NCBI GenBank assembly: GCA_017881265.1
Contig: JADGRA010000067.1
Span: forward strand, 1-64,000
Source: Myxococcaceae bacterium
GTDB taxonomy: Bacteria; Myxococcota; Myxococcia; Myxococcales; Myxococcaceae
Direction of reading: 5' to 3'
Length of the DNA stretch: 64,000 bases
Part shown: positions 56,471 through 64,000 of the stretch, piece after piece
Layout of the letters: each line of letters opens with the position of its first letter
Numbering within the stretch: the stretch's first letter is position 1
The notes under the pieces: generated by a model
Seen by the model: the letters and a program-made list of their open reading frames with translations, nothing else
What the model was told of the DNA's origin: nothing
The model's database searches: none
Translations under genes and position numbers: made by a program

Positions 56471-57166
56471 TCAGCGAAAGAGCTTTCGGTTCAGACCCAG
56501 TTTCGTGATTTGGTCTTCGACGGGAATCTTCTCCGCGCCCTGCTGACGAGAGGTTCTCCGGACGTTGTATTTCTGTGTCCACCAAGAATCCCCATATGGG
56601 GAAAACGTCTCGACCTCTGTTCTACGGAAGAGCCCCGTAGCATCCACAACGGCCATCAGCTCAAACATGTCATCCTCGGCGAGGAAGTCGCCGAGACGGG
56701 CGATAGTTGGGATCGCCAGGTCGTCAAGGATTAGAATGCCGCCCTTCCGGATATGCGGGTAGATAAAATAGTATTCCAGGTCGGGAAACGGGTAGCCGTG
56801 TGGACCGTCTAGCAAGACGACGTCGTACTGGGCATGGTTTTGATAAAGGGGAAGAGTTTTTTGCGTAGGACCCAGTACAAGTTCGATCCGGTCGCGTCGC
56901 GTCAGTGGGCAGTCCTCGAAGAAGCGAATGGAGGATTGTGCTTCCATGCTCCGGTCTTCCACCGCGAATACCTTGTGATGCTGCGACAGGTTTGAGAACA
57001 GAATCGTCGACTTGCCGCATCCCGTTTCGATAGAGTTTTCGACCTGAACCGGAAGTAACTCCTCGATTCTTCTAAGTGTCTCATTTTCGAATGAACCGTG
57101 GGCATGCGCGTGTGTGGCTGTTTCAAGAGCCATGTACCGGTCCATCCATGGGGTGCGCTTGCTCAA
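56471..57166 (-). CDS. Class I SAM-dependent methyltransferase (Methyltransf_24/CmcI-like)
   Basis: A 231-residue protein with IETGCGKSTILFSNL as motif I, KVFAVEDRSMEAQ, YDVVLLDGPHGYPFPDLEYY and RKGGILILDDLAI. The Asp/His-rich DGPHG segment is typical of metal-dependent O-methyltransferases of this group. Codon and base use is notably less GC-rich than neighbours, suggesting a recent arrival. It is convergent with the preceding gene, 20 bp away. A sugar or lipid target is inference from context. Confidence 0.75.
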   Translation of the reverse strand: MSKRTPWMDRYMALETATHAHAHGSFENETLRRIEELLPVQVENSIETGCGKSTILFSNLSQHHKVFAVEDRSMEAQSSIRFFEDCPLTRRDRIELVLGPTQKTLPLYQNHAQYDVVLLDGPHGYPFPDLEYYFIYPHIRKGGILILDDLAIPTIARLGDFLAEDDMFELMAVVDATGLFRRTEVETFSPYGDSWWTQKYNVRRTSRQQGAEKIPVEDQITKLGLNRKLFR

Positions 57167-57339
57167 GGGACGCTCGTTTAGATTAGGGTTTCCTACGCAT
57201 CTGCGAAGGCCACATTACTCGCTCCCACTGCTTCAAGCAGCCCGACAGCGACGCCCTCTGGTCGATGCCGTCTCGTTCGCATGAGCAGGCGTGTAGCGAG
57301 CACGTTACCTACGGCGATGGGCGTGGCTAATGGAGTAGA

Positions 57340-58905
57340 GTGGCGAGCTCGATGACTCCGAACTCTCGTCCGCGACTTCTCATCTTCGTCATCGCGTACC
57401 AGGCGGAGGCCACGCTCACGGCGGTCCTTGAAAGGATTCCTCGTCCAGTTTTCGCCGACTGGGACACCGAGGTCCTCGTCGTCGATGACGCTTCTGCGGA
57501 CCGGACCTACGAGATTGGTCGGGCGTACCGCGACGCTCATCCCGAGCTTCCTCTCGTTGTTCTCCGGAACGCCTACAACCAAGGCTATGGGGGAAACCAG
57601 AAGGTCGGGTACACCTACGCCATCGCCAAGGGCTTCGACGTGGTGGCGATGGTTCATGGCGACGGCCAGTACGCGCCAGAGGAGCTCCCCCGCCTTCTTG
57701 AGCCGCTTCGCGATGGGGAGGCCGACGCCGTTTTCGGCAGCCGGATGATGCCGCCATCGGGCGCTCTCAAGGGCGGGATGCCGCTCTACAAGTTCGTCGG
57801 TAACCGCATCCTGACGACCTTCCAGAATGCCGTCCTCGGAACGGACCTCTCCGAGTTTCATTCCGGCTACCGGCTGTACCGGGTGGCGACCCTGAAAGCG
57901 CTGCCGTACCAGCTCAATTCAAACGACTTTCATTTCGATACCGAAATCATCCTCCAGTTAGTCAACGCCGGTGCTCGCATCCTGGAGCTGCCCATCCCCA
58001 CCTACTATGGGGATGAGATTTCGCGGGTGAATGGCCTGGCGTACGCCTGGAACGTCGCCTGGGCCACCCTGCAAAACGCGGCGCACCAGGCTGGCATCTT
58101 GTACCAGCGCCGCTTCGACGTCGGCCCGACCAATGACGTTTCGCACTACACGGCAAAGCTCGACTACGCATCGAGCCATACCTTCGCGCTCGAGTCCGTC
58201 CCCGCCAAGGCACGCGTCCTCGACCTGGGCGCAGGCCCTGGGCCGCTCGCCGAGGCCCTGCTCGCCAAGGGTTGTAGCCTCACCCTGGTCGACCAAGCCG
58301 TGCGCGAGGCGCCCGCCCCGGCAAAGGTACTCGTTCGCGACCTCAACGACGACCCGCTCGACATCGAGCTCCAAGACATCGACGTCATTCTGCTGCTGGA
58401 CGTCGTCGAGCACTTGAAGGATCCGGAAAGGTTTCTCGCGGCCCTCCGGCGGCACTTCGACTACCGCACCCGCACGGTGGTGCTGACAACGCCCAATGTG
58501 GCGTTCATCATCCAGCGGCTCATGCTGCTCTTCGGACAGTTCAACTACGGCAAGGCGGGTATCCTCGACCGCACGCACACCCGGCTGTTCACGTTTCGCA
58601 GCTTCGTGCAGCTGTTGAGGGACGCCGGGTTACGCATCCGCCGCGTCCGCGGCGTCCCCGCCCCATTCCCGAAGGCACTAGGTGACAACTTCCTCGCCCG
58701 CACGGCGCTCGCCATCAACCAGGCGCTCATCCTACTGAGCAAGTCGCTGTTTGCGTACCAGATTTTTGTCGAGGCCGAGACCACGCCGGACGTCGCCTTC
58801 GTCCTTGCGGACACCGTCGGTCAGAAGCGTCCTCCCGGGCGGGACGGCGCGCCGAACCAGCCCTCTACCGAAGGGACCAATCGGCTAACGTCCGGCCACC
58901 GATGA
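57340..58905 (+). CDS. Fusion: GT2 glycosyltransferase - methyltransferase
   Basis: A 521-residue protein joining two enzymes. Residues about 8-240 are a polyprenyl-phosphate-sugar-synthase-like GT2 (LLIFVIAYQAEATLTAVLER, VVDDASADRTYE, MVHGDGQYAPEELPRLL, SEFHSGYRLYRV). Residues about 265-470 are a class I methyltransferase (ARVLDLGAGPGPLAEALLAK, LLLDVVEHLKDPERFLAAL, RTHTRLFTFRSFVQLLRDAG). The second half resembles the N-terminal domain of the 1098-residue fusion. GTG 57340 has GGAG upstream; ATG 57352 is possible. It overlaps the next gene as ATGA. Confidence 0.85.
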   Translation: MASSMTPNSRPRLLIFVIAYQAEATLTAVLERIPRPVFADWDTEVLVVDDASADRTYEIGRAYRDAHPELPLVVLRNAYNQGYGGNQKVGYTYAIAKGFDVVAMVHGDGQYAPEELPRLLEPLRDGEADAVFGSRMMPPSGALKGGMPLYKFVGNRILTTFQNAVLGTDLSEFHSGYRLYRVATLKALPYQLNSNDFHFDTEIILQLVNAGARILELPIPTYYGDEISRVNGLAYAWNVAWATLQNAAHQAGILYQRRFDVGPTNDVSHYTAKLDYASSHTFALESVPAKARVLDLGAGPGPLAEALLAKGCSLTLVDQAVREAPAPAKVLVRDLNDDPLDIELQDIDVILLLDVVEHLKDPERFLAALRRHFDYRTRTVVLTTPNVAFIIQRLMLLFGQFNYGKAGILDRTHTRLFTFRSFVQLLRDAGLRIRRVRGVPAPFPKALGDNFLARTALAINQALILLSKSLFAYQIFVEAETTPDVAFVLADTVGQKRPPGRDGAPNQPSTEGTNRLTSGHR

Positions 58906-60281
58906 GTGGACCCCCGGCCTCCAGCCAGCCATCCGACACCTGGACACGAACGACGCTCTTTGCGCTGCTCCTGGTAGCGCTCGGCCAGATGCTACAGGCC
59001 AGCAACGGCGGCAATACTCCAGACGGTATCCGCTGGCTGCTCGTCGCCAGTGCCCTCGTCCTCCTCGCTCTGTTCGCGCCACCTTGGCCCGCGCTCGAGC
59101 GGCTCGGCCGCTGCACGGCGCTGGGCGTGCTGTTGGCCGGGCTCACCCTGCAATTCAGTCAACTGTGCAGGGTGCTTACCTATCCGCCGGGCTACTTTCG
59201 CTTTTCCGCCCAGGGGTTGATGGCCTTCCTGGGCGCGCTTGGCGCGGCTGCGGTCTTGGCAGGCAGCGTCGCCTTTGCCGAGCCCGCGTGGTCGCGGCTG
59301 GGGACCGCTCTCCTCGCCGTTTGCTTCCTGGCGGCTGGCGTGTCCGTGCTACGCGCCTCTCCGCAACCGCACGTGGACGTCTTCTACTTTCAGCAGCTGT
59401 CCAGTGACGCGCTCTTGCACGGTCGTAACCCCTACACCCTCACCTTCCCCAACATTTACGGCAACCCGAGCAACTATGGGCCGGGGGTCGCCGACAACAG
59501 AACGCTCTTCTTCGGCTTCCCGTACCCACCCTTCTCCCTCCTTCTCGCAGCGCTTGGCTTCGCCACGACGGGCGACCACCGCGCGGCGCAGCTGGTGGCC
59601 CTCGTCGTTGCCGCTGCCTGCATCGTGGCGCTGCGTCCAGACCGCCTCGGAGCGCTCGGCGCCGCCGCACTCCTCTTCACCCCACGCGTCTTCTTCGTCC
59701 TCGAGCAAGGCTGGACCGAGCCGTTTGGCGTTGCGCTTCTCGGGCTGGTGCTTGTCTCGGCCGTCCGCGCGCCACGCCTGCTGTGGCTCGCCCTCGGGGC
59801 GCTCTTCGCCTGGAAACAGTACACCGTCGTGCTCTTTCCGCTGACAGCGCTTCTGCTTCCGCGACCCTTTTCCTGGAAGGCCTGGGGAGCGCTCGTCCTT
59901 CCGGCGGTGCTCCTCACCCTCGCTCTCACCCTCCCGCTCGCCCTGTGGGACCTCCCGGGCTTCTGGCGCTCGGTGGTGTGGCTCCAGACGGTGCAACCCT
60001 TCCGTGGAGACGCGCTGGCCTTTCCGGCGGTGCTGCTGAGCCATGGCTATGCGCCCCAGCCCTACGTCGTCCCGACGCTGCTCGCCCTCACCACGCTCGC
60101 CATCGCCCTCGTCCTCTGGAGGGCACCCCGCACCAGCCAGGGTTTCGCTGCGGCGGCCACGCTGGTGCTGACAGTATTTTTCGCCTTCAACAAGCAGTCA
60201 TTCTGTAATTACTGGTTCCTCGTCCTCGGGGCAGCAGCCCTGACGACTGCCGCAGGCAGGCCCAAGTTTTCCGCGCAATAA
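58902..60281 (+). CDS. Polytopic membrane protein, GT-C/DUF2029-like
   Basis: A 459-residue protein with about ten membrane segments. A periplasmic loop near 150-205 has PHVDVFYFQQLSSDALLHGR and NPYTLTFPNIYG, the DVF and NPY phrases being typical of GT87/DUF2029-like mannosyltransferases that use polyprenyl-phosphate sugars. The fused GT2 upstream could make that donor, and the ATGA overlap supports pairing. The tail ends PKFSAQ just before the truncated aminotransferase. Confidence 0.75.
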   Translation: MSGPPASSQPSDTWTRTTLFALLLVALGQMLQASNGGNTPDGIRWLLVASALVLLALFAPPWPALERLGRCTALGVLLAGLTLQFSQLCRVLTYPPGYFRFSAQGLMAFLGALGAAAVLAGSVAFAEPAWSRLGTALLAVCFLAAGVSVLRASPQPHVDVFYFQQLSSDALLHGRNPYTLTFPNIYGNPSNYGPGVADNRTLFFGFPYPPFSLLLAALGFATTGDHRAAQLVALVVAAACIVALRPDRLGALGAAALLFTPRVFFVLEQGWTEPFGVALLGLVLVSAVRAPRLLWLALGALFAWKQYTVVLFPLTALLLPRPFSWKAWGALVLPAVLLTLALTLPLALWDLPGFWRSVVWLQTVQPFRGDALAFPAVLLSHGYAPQPYVVPTLLALTTLAIALVLWRAPRTSQGFAAAATLVLTVFFAFNKQSFCNYWFLVLGAAALTTAAGRPKFSAQ

Positions 60282-60288
60282 GGCGAGC

Positions 60289-60579
60289 GTGATTCCGTTC
60301 AACAAACCCGTCCAGCTCGGGGACGACCTTCAAGCCATTGGTCGTGCCTTTCGCGGCGGGCAGACCGCAGGCGTCGGTCCCCTGGGGGACGCCTGTGAGG
60401 CGCGACTCGAGAGCATGCTGGGCGCACGTGCCCTTCTCGTCTCCTCCTGCACGCACGCCCTGGAGATGACGGCCCTGCTGCTCGACGTCGGTCCAGGGGA
60501 CGAGGTCATCCTTCCCTCCTTCACGTTCGTCTCCACCGCCAACGCCTTCGTCCTCCGTGGCGCCCGTCCTGTCTTCGCG
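60289..60579 (+). pseudogene. 5' fragment of a dTDP-4-amino-sugar aminotransferase (wecE/rffA type)
   Basis: The first 97 codons are clear DegT/DnrJ/EryC1 family: MIPFNKPVQLGDDLQAI, SSCTHALEMTALLLDVGPGD and PSFTFVSTANAFVLRGARPV. Family members are ~370 residues with a PLP-binding Lys further on; here homology stops after PVFA, and the frame continues in unrelated Arg/Pro-rich sequence to a stop at 60672. The substrate would be the RfbB product. The fragment lacks the catalytic Lys and is presumed dead. It ends at a recombination junction with the opposing gene. Confidence 0.88.
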
Positions 60580-61545
60580 CGGTGCCGGCGCGCCGCCACA
60601 CCAGCACCAAGGCCACCGCCGCGAGGACGAAGCAGGCGACCCGGATGGCCGCCAGGCTTCCCTGAAGGCTGAGCCAGCCCGGGCCCAAGGCGGGCGGCGT
60701 GCCGATGAGGAAGGGCAACCCCTCCCAGGCCACCTGAAGCTTGCTGCCAAGGCCACTCTTCGTCCGAAAGAGCACCTCCCACTCTTTGGTATTCAGCCGC
60801 GCCCTCAGGACGAAATGAAGCAGACAGCCCATGACGGCAGCCACCCCCGAGGCGATGCCCATGGCCGCGCACCATCCGCGCATCCGGCCTACGCGGGCCT
60901 CCAGCAGAAACACCCCCAGCACCGGCACCAGCCAGTAGACGAGTCCCCGGGCCATGTTTCCGGCGAAGAGCAGCAGGACGAGGAGGGCGTACACCAAGAG
61001 GAGGGGGCGCCCGAGCGCCTGGCGCACGCTGGCCGCCGGCTGTTCCAGGACGCGCAGGACGAGAAACAAGAGCAGGCACAGGTAGGCTGCAATCCACCCG
61101 TAGGCCAGCTGCACGTACACCATGTCCCGCAGGAGTTGAGAGAAGGGCGCCAGCACGCCCAGCGTCACGACAGGGCCGCTGCGCGGTTTCCCACCAGCTG
61201 CTGGCTGAGGAGGAAGACGAAGAGGCCAGAGAGCAGCAGGCCGAAAATGTTTCCGGCGGCGAGGGCGCCGCTGCTCGGGCCCCAGGCCAGGACGAAGGGC
61301 AGCACGTCCAGCTGCGGCCCCACCAGCCAGATGTCGTCGTTGACGTAGTACCAACTGGACGGCACCCACGCTTGCGTCCTCAGCATCTCCGCCGCCAGCA
61401 ACGGAGGGACGGCCGCGTCCGAGTTGACGAGGTCGGCGAACGGCGGCCCGAACAAGGTGACCAGCGTCCAGGCGGCGCCCGCGGCGGCCGCAAGGCACAA
61501 CAGCGCCCAGCCGACATCCAGGCGGCGTACTGGGAGCCTCCTCAC
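60580..61545 (-). pseudogene. Membrane-protein gene, frameshifted and cut at its 3' end
   Basis: The N-terminal part (61165-61545) encodes LDVGWALLCLAAAAGAAW, an outer loop with NSDAAVPPLLAAEML, and membrane helices to GNRAAAL, then stops. The C-terminal part continues in another frame with LGVLAPFSQLLRDMVYVQLA through several helices to AVALVLVWRRAG. A single missing base near 61171 explains the break. The 3' end then runs into the antisense of the aminotransferase fragment. It looks like a polytopic transferase-like or transport protein. GTG 61545 overlaps the lipoprotein stop (GTGA). Confidence 0.75.
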
Positions 61546-62189
61546 CGGCCCGCATCTCCGGCGCTGCCGAGGCGCTCCCGGGCGCCCCGCACCTGGGCCT
61601 CGTAAAGGCGCTCCAGTTCCTTCTCGCGGCTAAGCAGCAGGTCCACGTTGGCGTCGCCCCACGCCTCCCGCTCGTCGGAAAGCCGCTCCAAGCGCGCCTC
61701 GTCCTCCCGCAGGGCGGCGAGGGTGGCGTCCACCGCGTCGCGGCGGTCTGGAGGGAGGCTGTTGCGCGCCGCCGCGAGGTCCTCGGACAGCTTGCCGAGC
61801 CCGAGCGGGCGGGCGAACAGGCGCGCCGCCGCGACGTCCGCCCCCATGGACTCGATGAGACGCACCTCGGCAGAACTCAGCCCACTGCGGGCGCGGGCCT
61901 CGGCCTCGCGCGTTCCCTGTTCATGCAGCACGGCCCATGCCCGGTCCACGGCCCCGGGCTGGCCGGCATCGACGGCCCGCAGCAGCTCCCGCAGCTGGGC
62001 CCCCGAGGGTTCTCCCCCCTGGACGAGAGCGCGCTTGTAGGCGAGGAAGGCGTCCAGCGTGGCGGGGGTGAGACGGTAGGGCCCCGCGTCGGCGAGGGAA
62101 ACCGCGTGGCCCCCCGCCCCCCCATCCCCGGCGGGGGACGTCCCCGGGCGGCCGCGACAACCCGAGTTGGTCAGCAGCAGCAGGCACAC
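61542..62189 (-). CDS. Putative lipoprotein with helical, coiled-coil-like body
   Basis: The ~215-residue product has a lipobox-like sequence LLLLTNSGC near its start, after which comes a Gly/Asp spacer and a long helical region such as DAVDATLAALREDEARLERL and LLLSREKELERLYEAQVRG. Start is uncertain: GTG 62189 gives a very short signal, and no clear alternative ATG or TTG lies in frame upstream. The ORF track's 523-residue version is mostly antisense to sixA and cyaY. It overlaps the membrane pseudogene (GTGA). Function unknown. Confidence 0.5.
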   Translation of the reverse strand: MCLLLLTNSGCRGRPGTSPAGDGGAGGHAVSLADAGPYRLTPATLDAFLAYKRALVQGGEPSGAQLRELLRAVDAGQPGAVDRAWAVLHEQGTREAEARARSGLSSAEVRLIESMGADVAAARLFARPLGLGKLSEDLAAARNSLPPDRRDAVDATLAALREDEARLERLSDEREAWGDANVDLLLSREKELERLYEAQVRGARERLGSAGDAGR

Positions 62190-62276
62190 GCCCAGCGCAA
62201 GCCCCAGCCTTTGACCCTGGGCAGCGCGCTCGTGTACGACCTTCTGCGACGGCGGGCTGCTGGGTTGGAGGCAACG

Positions 62277-62771
62277 GTGAAAGTGTACCTGGTGCGGCAC
62301 GCCGACGCGGACGCGGACATCCCCGAGGGGCTGGACGACGGGGCGCGCGCGCTGACGGCCAAGGCGCGGGAGAAGGCCCACGCCCACTTCCTCGCGCTCA
62401 AGCCGCACATGGAAGGGGTGGCCCTCATCCTCACTAGCCCCCTCGTCCGCACCGTGCAGACGGCCCAGATTCTGGCCCTGGCGCAGGCGCTGGAGGTGCC
62501 GCTGCGGGCGGACAGGAGTCTCTTGCCGGACATGCCCGTGGGCAGCCTGGACGGCGTTCTGAGCGAGCATGCCGACGGGGACCTGGTGCTGGTGGGCCAC
62601 AACCCCTCCATGCCGGCCATGGCGGCGTACCTTCTGGCGATGCAGGCCTTCCCGCGCACCGTCTCCCCCGGCACCGTCATTGGCCTCGAGCGGACGGGCG
62701 ACAGCGCCCGGGCACGCCTTCTCTTCTACGCACCGCCCGGGCAGGCGGTGGCCACCGCGCTCGGCATCTAG
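62277..62771 (+). CDS. sixA: Phosphohistidine phosphatase SixA
   Basis: A 164-residue histidine phosphatase with the opening RHG-type motif VYLVRHADADADIPEG, the conserved ILTSPLVRTVQTAQIL and the second catalytic His in LVLVGHNPSMPAMA. SixA removes phosphate from phosphohistidine in signalling proteins. GTG 62277 is preferred, with TTGGAGG six bases upstream; the upstream extension in the track is spurious. Confidence 0.88.
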   Translation: MKVYLVRHADADADIPEGLDDGARALTAKAREKAHAHFLALKPHMEGVALILTSPLVRTVQTAQILALAQALEVPLRADRSLLPDMPVGSLDGVLSEHADGDLVLVGHNPSMPAMAAYLLAMQAFPRTVSPGTVIGLERTGDSARARLLFYAPPGQAVATALGI

Positions 62772-62780
62772 GCAGGTCCC

Positions 62781-63107
62781 ATGGACGAGACGCGCTACAA
62801 CCAACTGGTGGCCGCTGCCTTCGCGACGCTGCTGCGGGCGCTGGACAAGGTCGACCCGGACCTCCTCGACGCGGACAGCACGGGGGAGATGGTGACGGTG
62901 ACGTCCGCGGCCGGGCAGAAGGTGGTGGTGAATACGCAGCGGGCCACCAGACAAATCTGGGTCGCCGGAAAGGGTCTGGGCCTGCACTTCTCCTTCGCCC
63001 CGGACGGCCGGTGGATGGACGACAAGGGGAAGGGCGTCGAATTCTTCGCCTTCGTCACGGACGCGGTGGAGGCCTTCTCGGGCGTCCGGCTGGAGTTGGG
63101 TGGCTGA
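62781..63107 (+). CDS. cyaY: Iron donor protein CyaY (frataxin)
   Basis: A 108-residue frataxin-fold protein. It begins MDETRYNQLVAAAFATLLRA with acidic residues of the first helix (DPDLLDAD), and has VVVNTQRATRQIWVAGKG, the signature strand pair, followed by LHFSFAPDGRWMDD. Frataxin binds iron and regulates iron-sulfur cluster assembly. It lies nine bases after sixA and is probably in the same transcript. Confidence 0.88.
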   Translation: MDETRYNQLVAAAFATLLRALDKVDPDLLDADSTGEMVTVTSAAGQKVVVNTQRATRQIWVAGKGLGLHFSFAPDGRWMDDKGKGVEFFAFVTDAVEAFSGVRLELGG

Positions 63108-63140
63108 CGGCAAAGCAGGCCGGCCCTCCTCTCGGGGACG

Positions 63141-64000
63141 TCAGGCAATCGAGATGCGGCTCTTCTGGCGTCGGGCGTCGCTGCTGGCGCCGACCACCAC
63201 AATGCGGTTGCCGCCCTCGCGCCGCGCCGTCTCCAGCGCCTCCTCGGCCCCGTCAACGAGGGCCCCGAAACTCAACGGCCCGCTGGCGTGCAGGGGGTCA
63301 TGGCTGGCCACGCCGACCGAGGCGGTGATGAAGGTTTCCCCGAGGCCGGACAGACCCTCCTGCAGCCGCGCCGCCACTTCCTGCGCGCCGGCGAGCGGGG
63401 TGTGCGGCAGGAAAGCCACCCAGCTGGCCAGGCGGTAGGGGGCCACCAGGTCCACCTCGCGCAGGGCGGCCACCAGACGTGGCAGGACAGCGTCTCCCAG
63501 CACGGCGAGGCGGTCCGACTCCTCCAGGTCCTCGGACTCGCCGAAGCCGTCGAGGGCTACCACCACCAGCGACACCGGGTAGCGGAAACGCCGGGAGCGC
63601 CTCACCTCGCGGACCAGCAGCGTCCGAAACGTCTGGAAGTCGGCCGACGTCTGCGCCGTCAGCTCGGGCTCGCTCCCGTCGGTGGCCTGGGCCGGCGCCT
63701 CCGGCAGGACGAGGGCCTGCAGCGCATGAAGCTTCAGCACGTTCTTGACGCAGGAGAGGACGGTGCCGGCCTTGAGGGGCCCCACCAGGCAGCCGTCGGC
63801 CCCGGCAGCCGCCGAGCGTTCGTCGGCACTGGCTTCCTCCGGGGGGTACACCAGCACGACGGCCGGATGCCCCGGGCGCGCCTTGATGGCCGCGCACAGC
63901 CCCTCGCCGTCGAAGAGGGGGGATTCGCTGGCCAGGACGAGGTCGGCGCCCTCGGATGCCAGGGCCGAGAGGGCTTCGTCCTCGGTGCGGGCCACCCGCA
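63141..64000 (-). CDS. Degenerate response-regulator/GGDEF protein (5' end beyond window)
   Basis: The frame is open to the window edge. The visible part is a receiver-like domain in which DLVLASESPLFDGEGLCAAI has Ser where the phospho-accepting Asp would be. A linker follows, then a GGDEF-like domain (FQTFRTLLVREVRRSRRFR, LDGFGESED, ASVGVASHDPL) in which GGDEF is replaced by LASWV. It should neither accept phosphate nor make cyclic-di-GMP in the usual way. Such double-degenerate proteins may act by protein interaction or GTP/c-di-GMP binding; this is inference. Confidence 0.75.
   Translation of the reverse strand, partial: RVARTEDEALSALASEGADLVLASESPLFDGEGLCAAIKARPGHPAVVLVYPPEEASADERSAAAGADGCLVGPLKAGTVLSCVKNVLKLHALQALVLPEAPAQATDGSEPELTAQTSADFQTFRTLLVREVRRSRRFRYPVSLVVVALDGFGESEDLEESDRLAVLGDAVLPRLVAALREVDLVAPYRLASWVAFLPHTPLAGAQEVAARLQEGLSGLGETFITASVGVASHDPLHASGPLSFGALVDGAEEALETARREGGNRIVVVGASSDARRQKSRISIA

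Noticed and set aside
60557-61348. 263-residue + ORF across the scar
   Set aside because: Gln/Pro/Arg-rich shadow of the frameshifted membrane gene; it starts inside the aminotransferase fragment in another frame.
61542-63113. 523-residue minus ORF as one lipoprotein
   Set aside because: Its first half is antisense to sixA and cyaY; the lipobox lies well inside, so a shorter gene was kept.

Overview
The window is very GC-rich DNA that most resembles a myxobacterium (Myxococcota, probably Myxococcaceae or a relative). The evidence is a secreted protein ending in a MYXO-CTERM-like tail (Cys, hydrophobic stretch, Arg cluster), a protein resembling the Myxococcus MXAN_5187 family, DUF4388 and degenerate REC/GGDEF proteins, an elongated sigma-70 with a Lys-rich N-terminus, and frequent GTG/TTG starts. 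No phage, IS element, CRISPR array or replication origin was seen.

Region 1 (1-31 kb) is mostly core metabolism and information processing. It holds the end of an unknown gene coupled to a solute-binding protein and an NtrY-like histidine kinase; an MXAN_5187-like membrane protein; a hibernation factor; DUF2007 and DUF1460 proteins; a PLP decarboxylase; a GAF protein; a decayed fabI; the truD-DUF4388-dsbA overlap chain; asparaginase; and the macromolecular-synthesis block rpsU-yqeY-dnaG-rpoD. Then follow an alkyltransferase-like protein, PPK2, a beta-barrel protein, a CAU tRNA (probably Ile2), a lipase maturation factor, heme O synthase, a TPR protein, tRNA-Ala(CGC) and isocitrate lyase. Genes are packed tightly: three convergent pairs share four bases of their stop codons, and many same-strand pairs overlap as ATGA, GTGA or TTGA.

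Region 2 (about 31-34 kb) holds a small zinc-ribbon protein, a lipoprotein 5'-nucleotidase and the MYXO-CTERM-like protein.

Region 3 (about 34-60.6 kb) is a surface-polysaccharide locus. It has a Wzm/Wzt ABC exporter whose Wzt carries the C-terminal glycan-recognition domain, the complete dTDP-L-rhamnose pathway (rfbB, D, A, C), a coupled operon of nucleotide-sugar dehydrogenase, epimerase, glycosyltransferase, methyltransferase and membrane protein, and a second module with two GT-C-like membrane proteins, several glycosyltransferases and methyltransferases. The most unusual member is a 1098-residue fusion of methyltransferase, coiled coil, two NPDV-type repeats and a GT4 domain. It recalls the methyltransferase/coiled-coil chain terminators of ABC-exported O-antigens, and is the best candidate for something undescribed. 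Parts of 48-57 kb look more AT-rich than the flanks.

The locus ends at a scar near 60,579. There an aminotransferase gene (wecE/rffA type) breaks after 97 codons and runs directly into the cut 3' end of an opposing, frameshifted membrane-protein gene. Region 4 (61.5-64 kb) returns to ordinary genes: a lipoprotein, SixA, CyaY and a degenerate response-regulator/GGDEF protein cut by the window edge.
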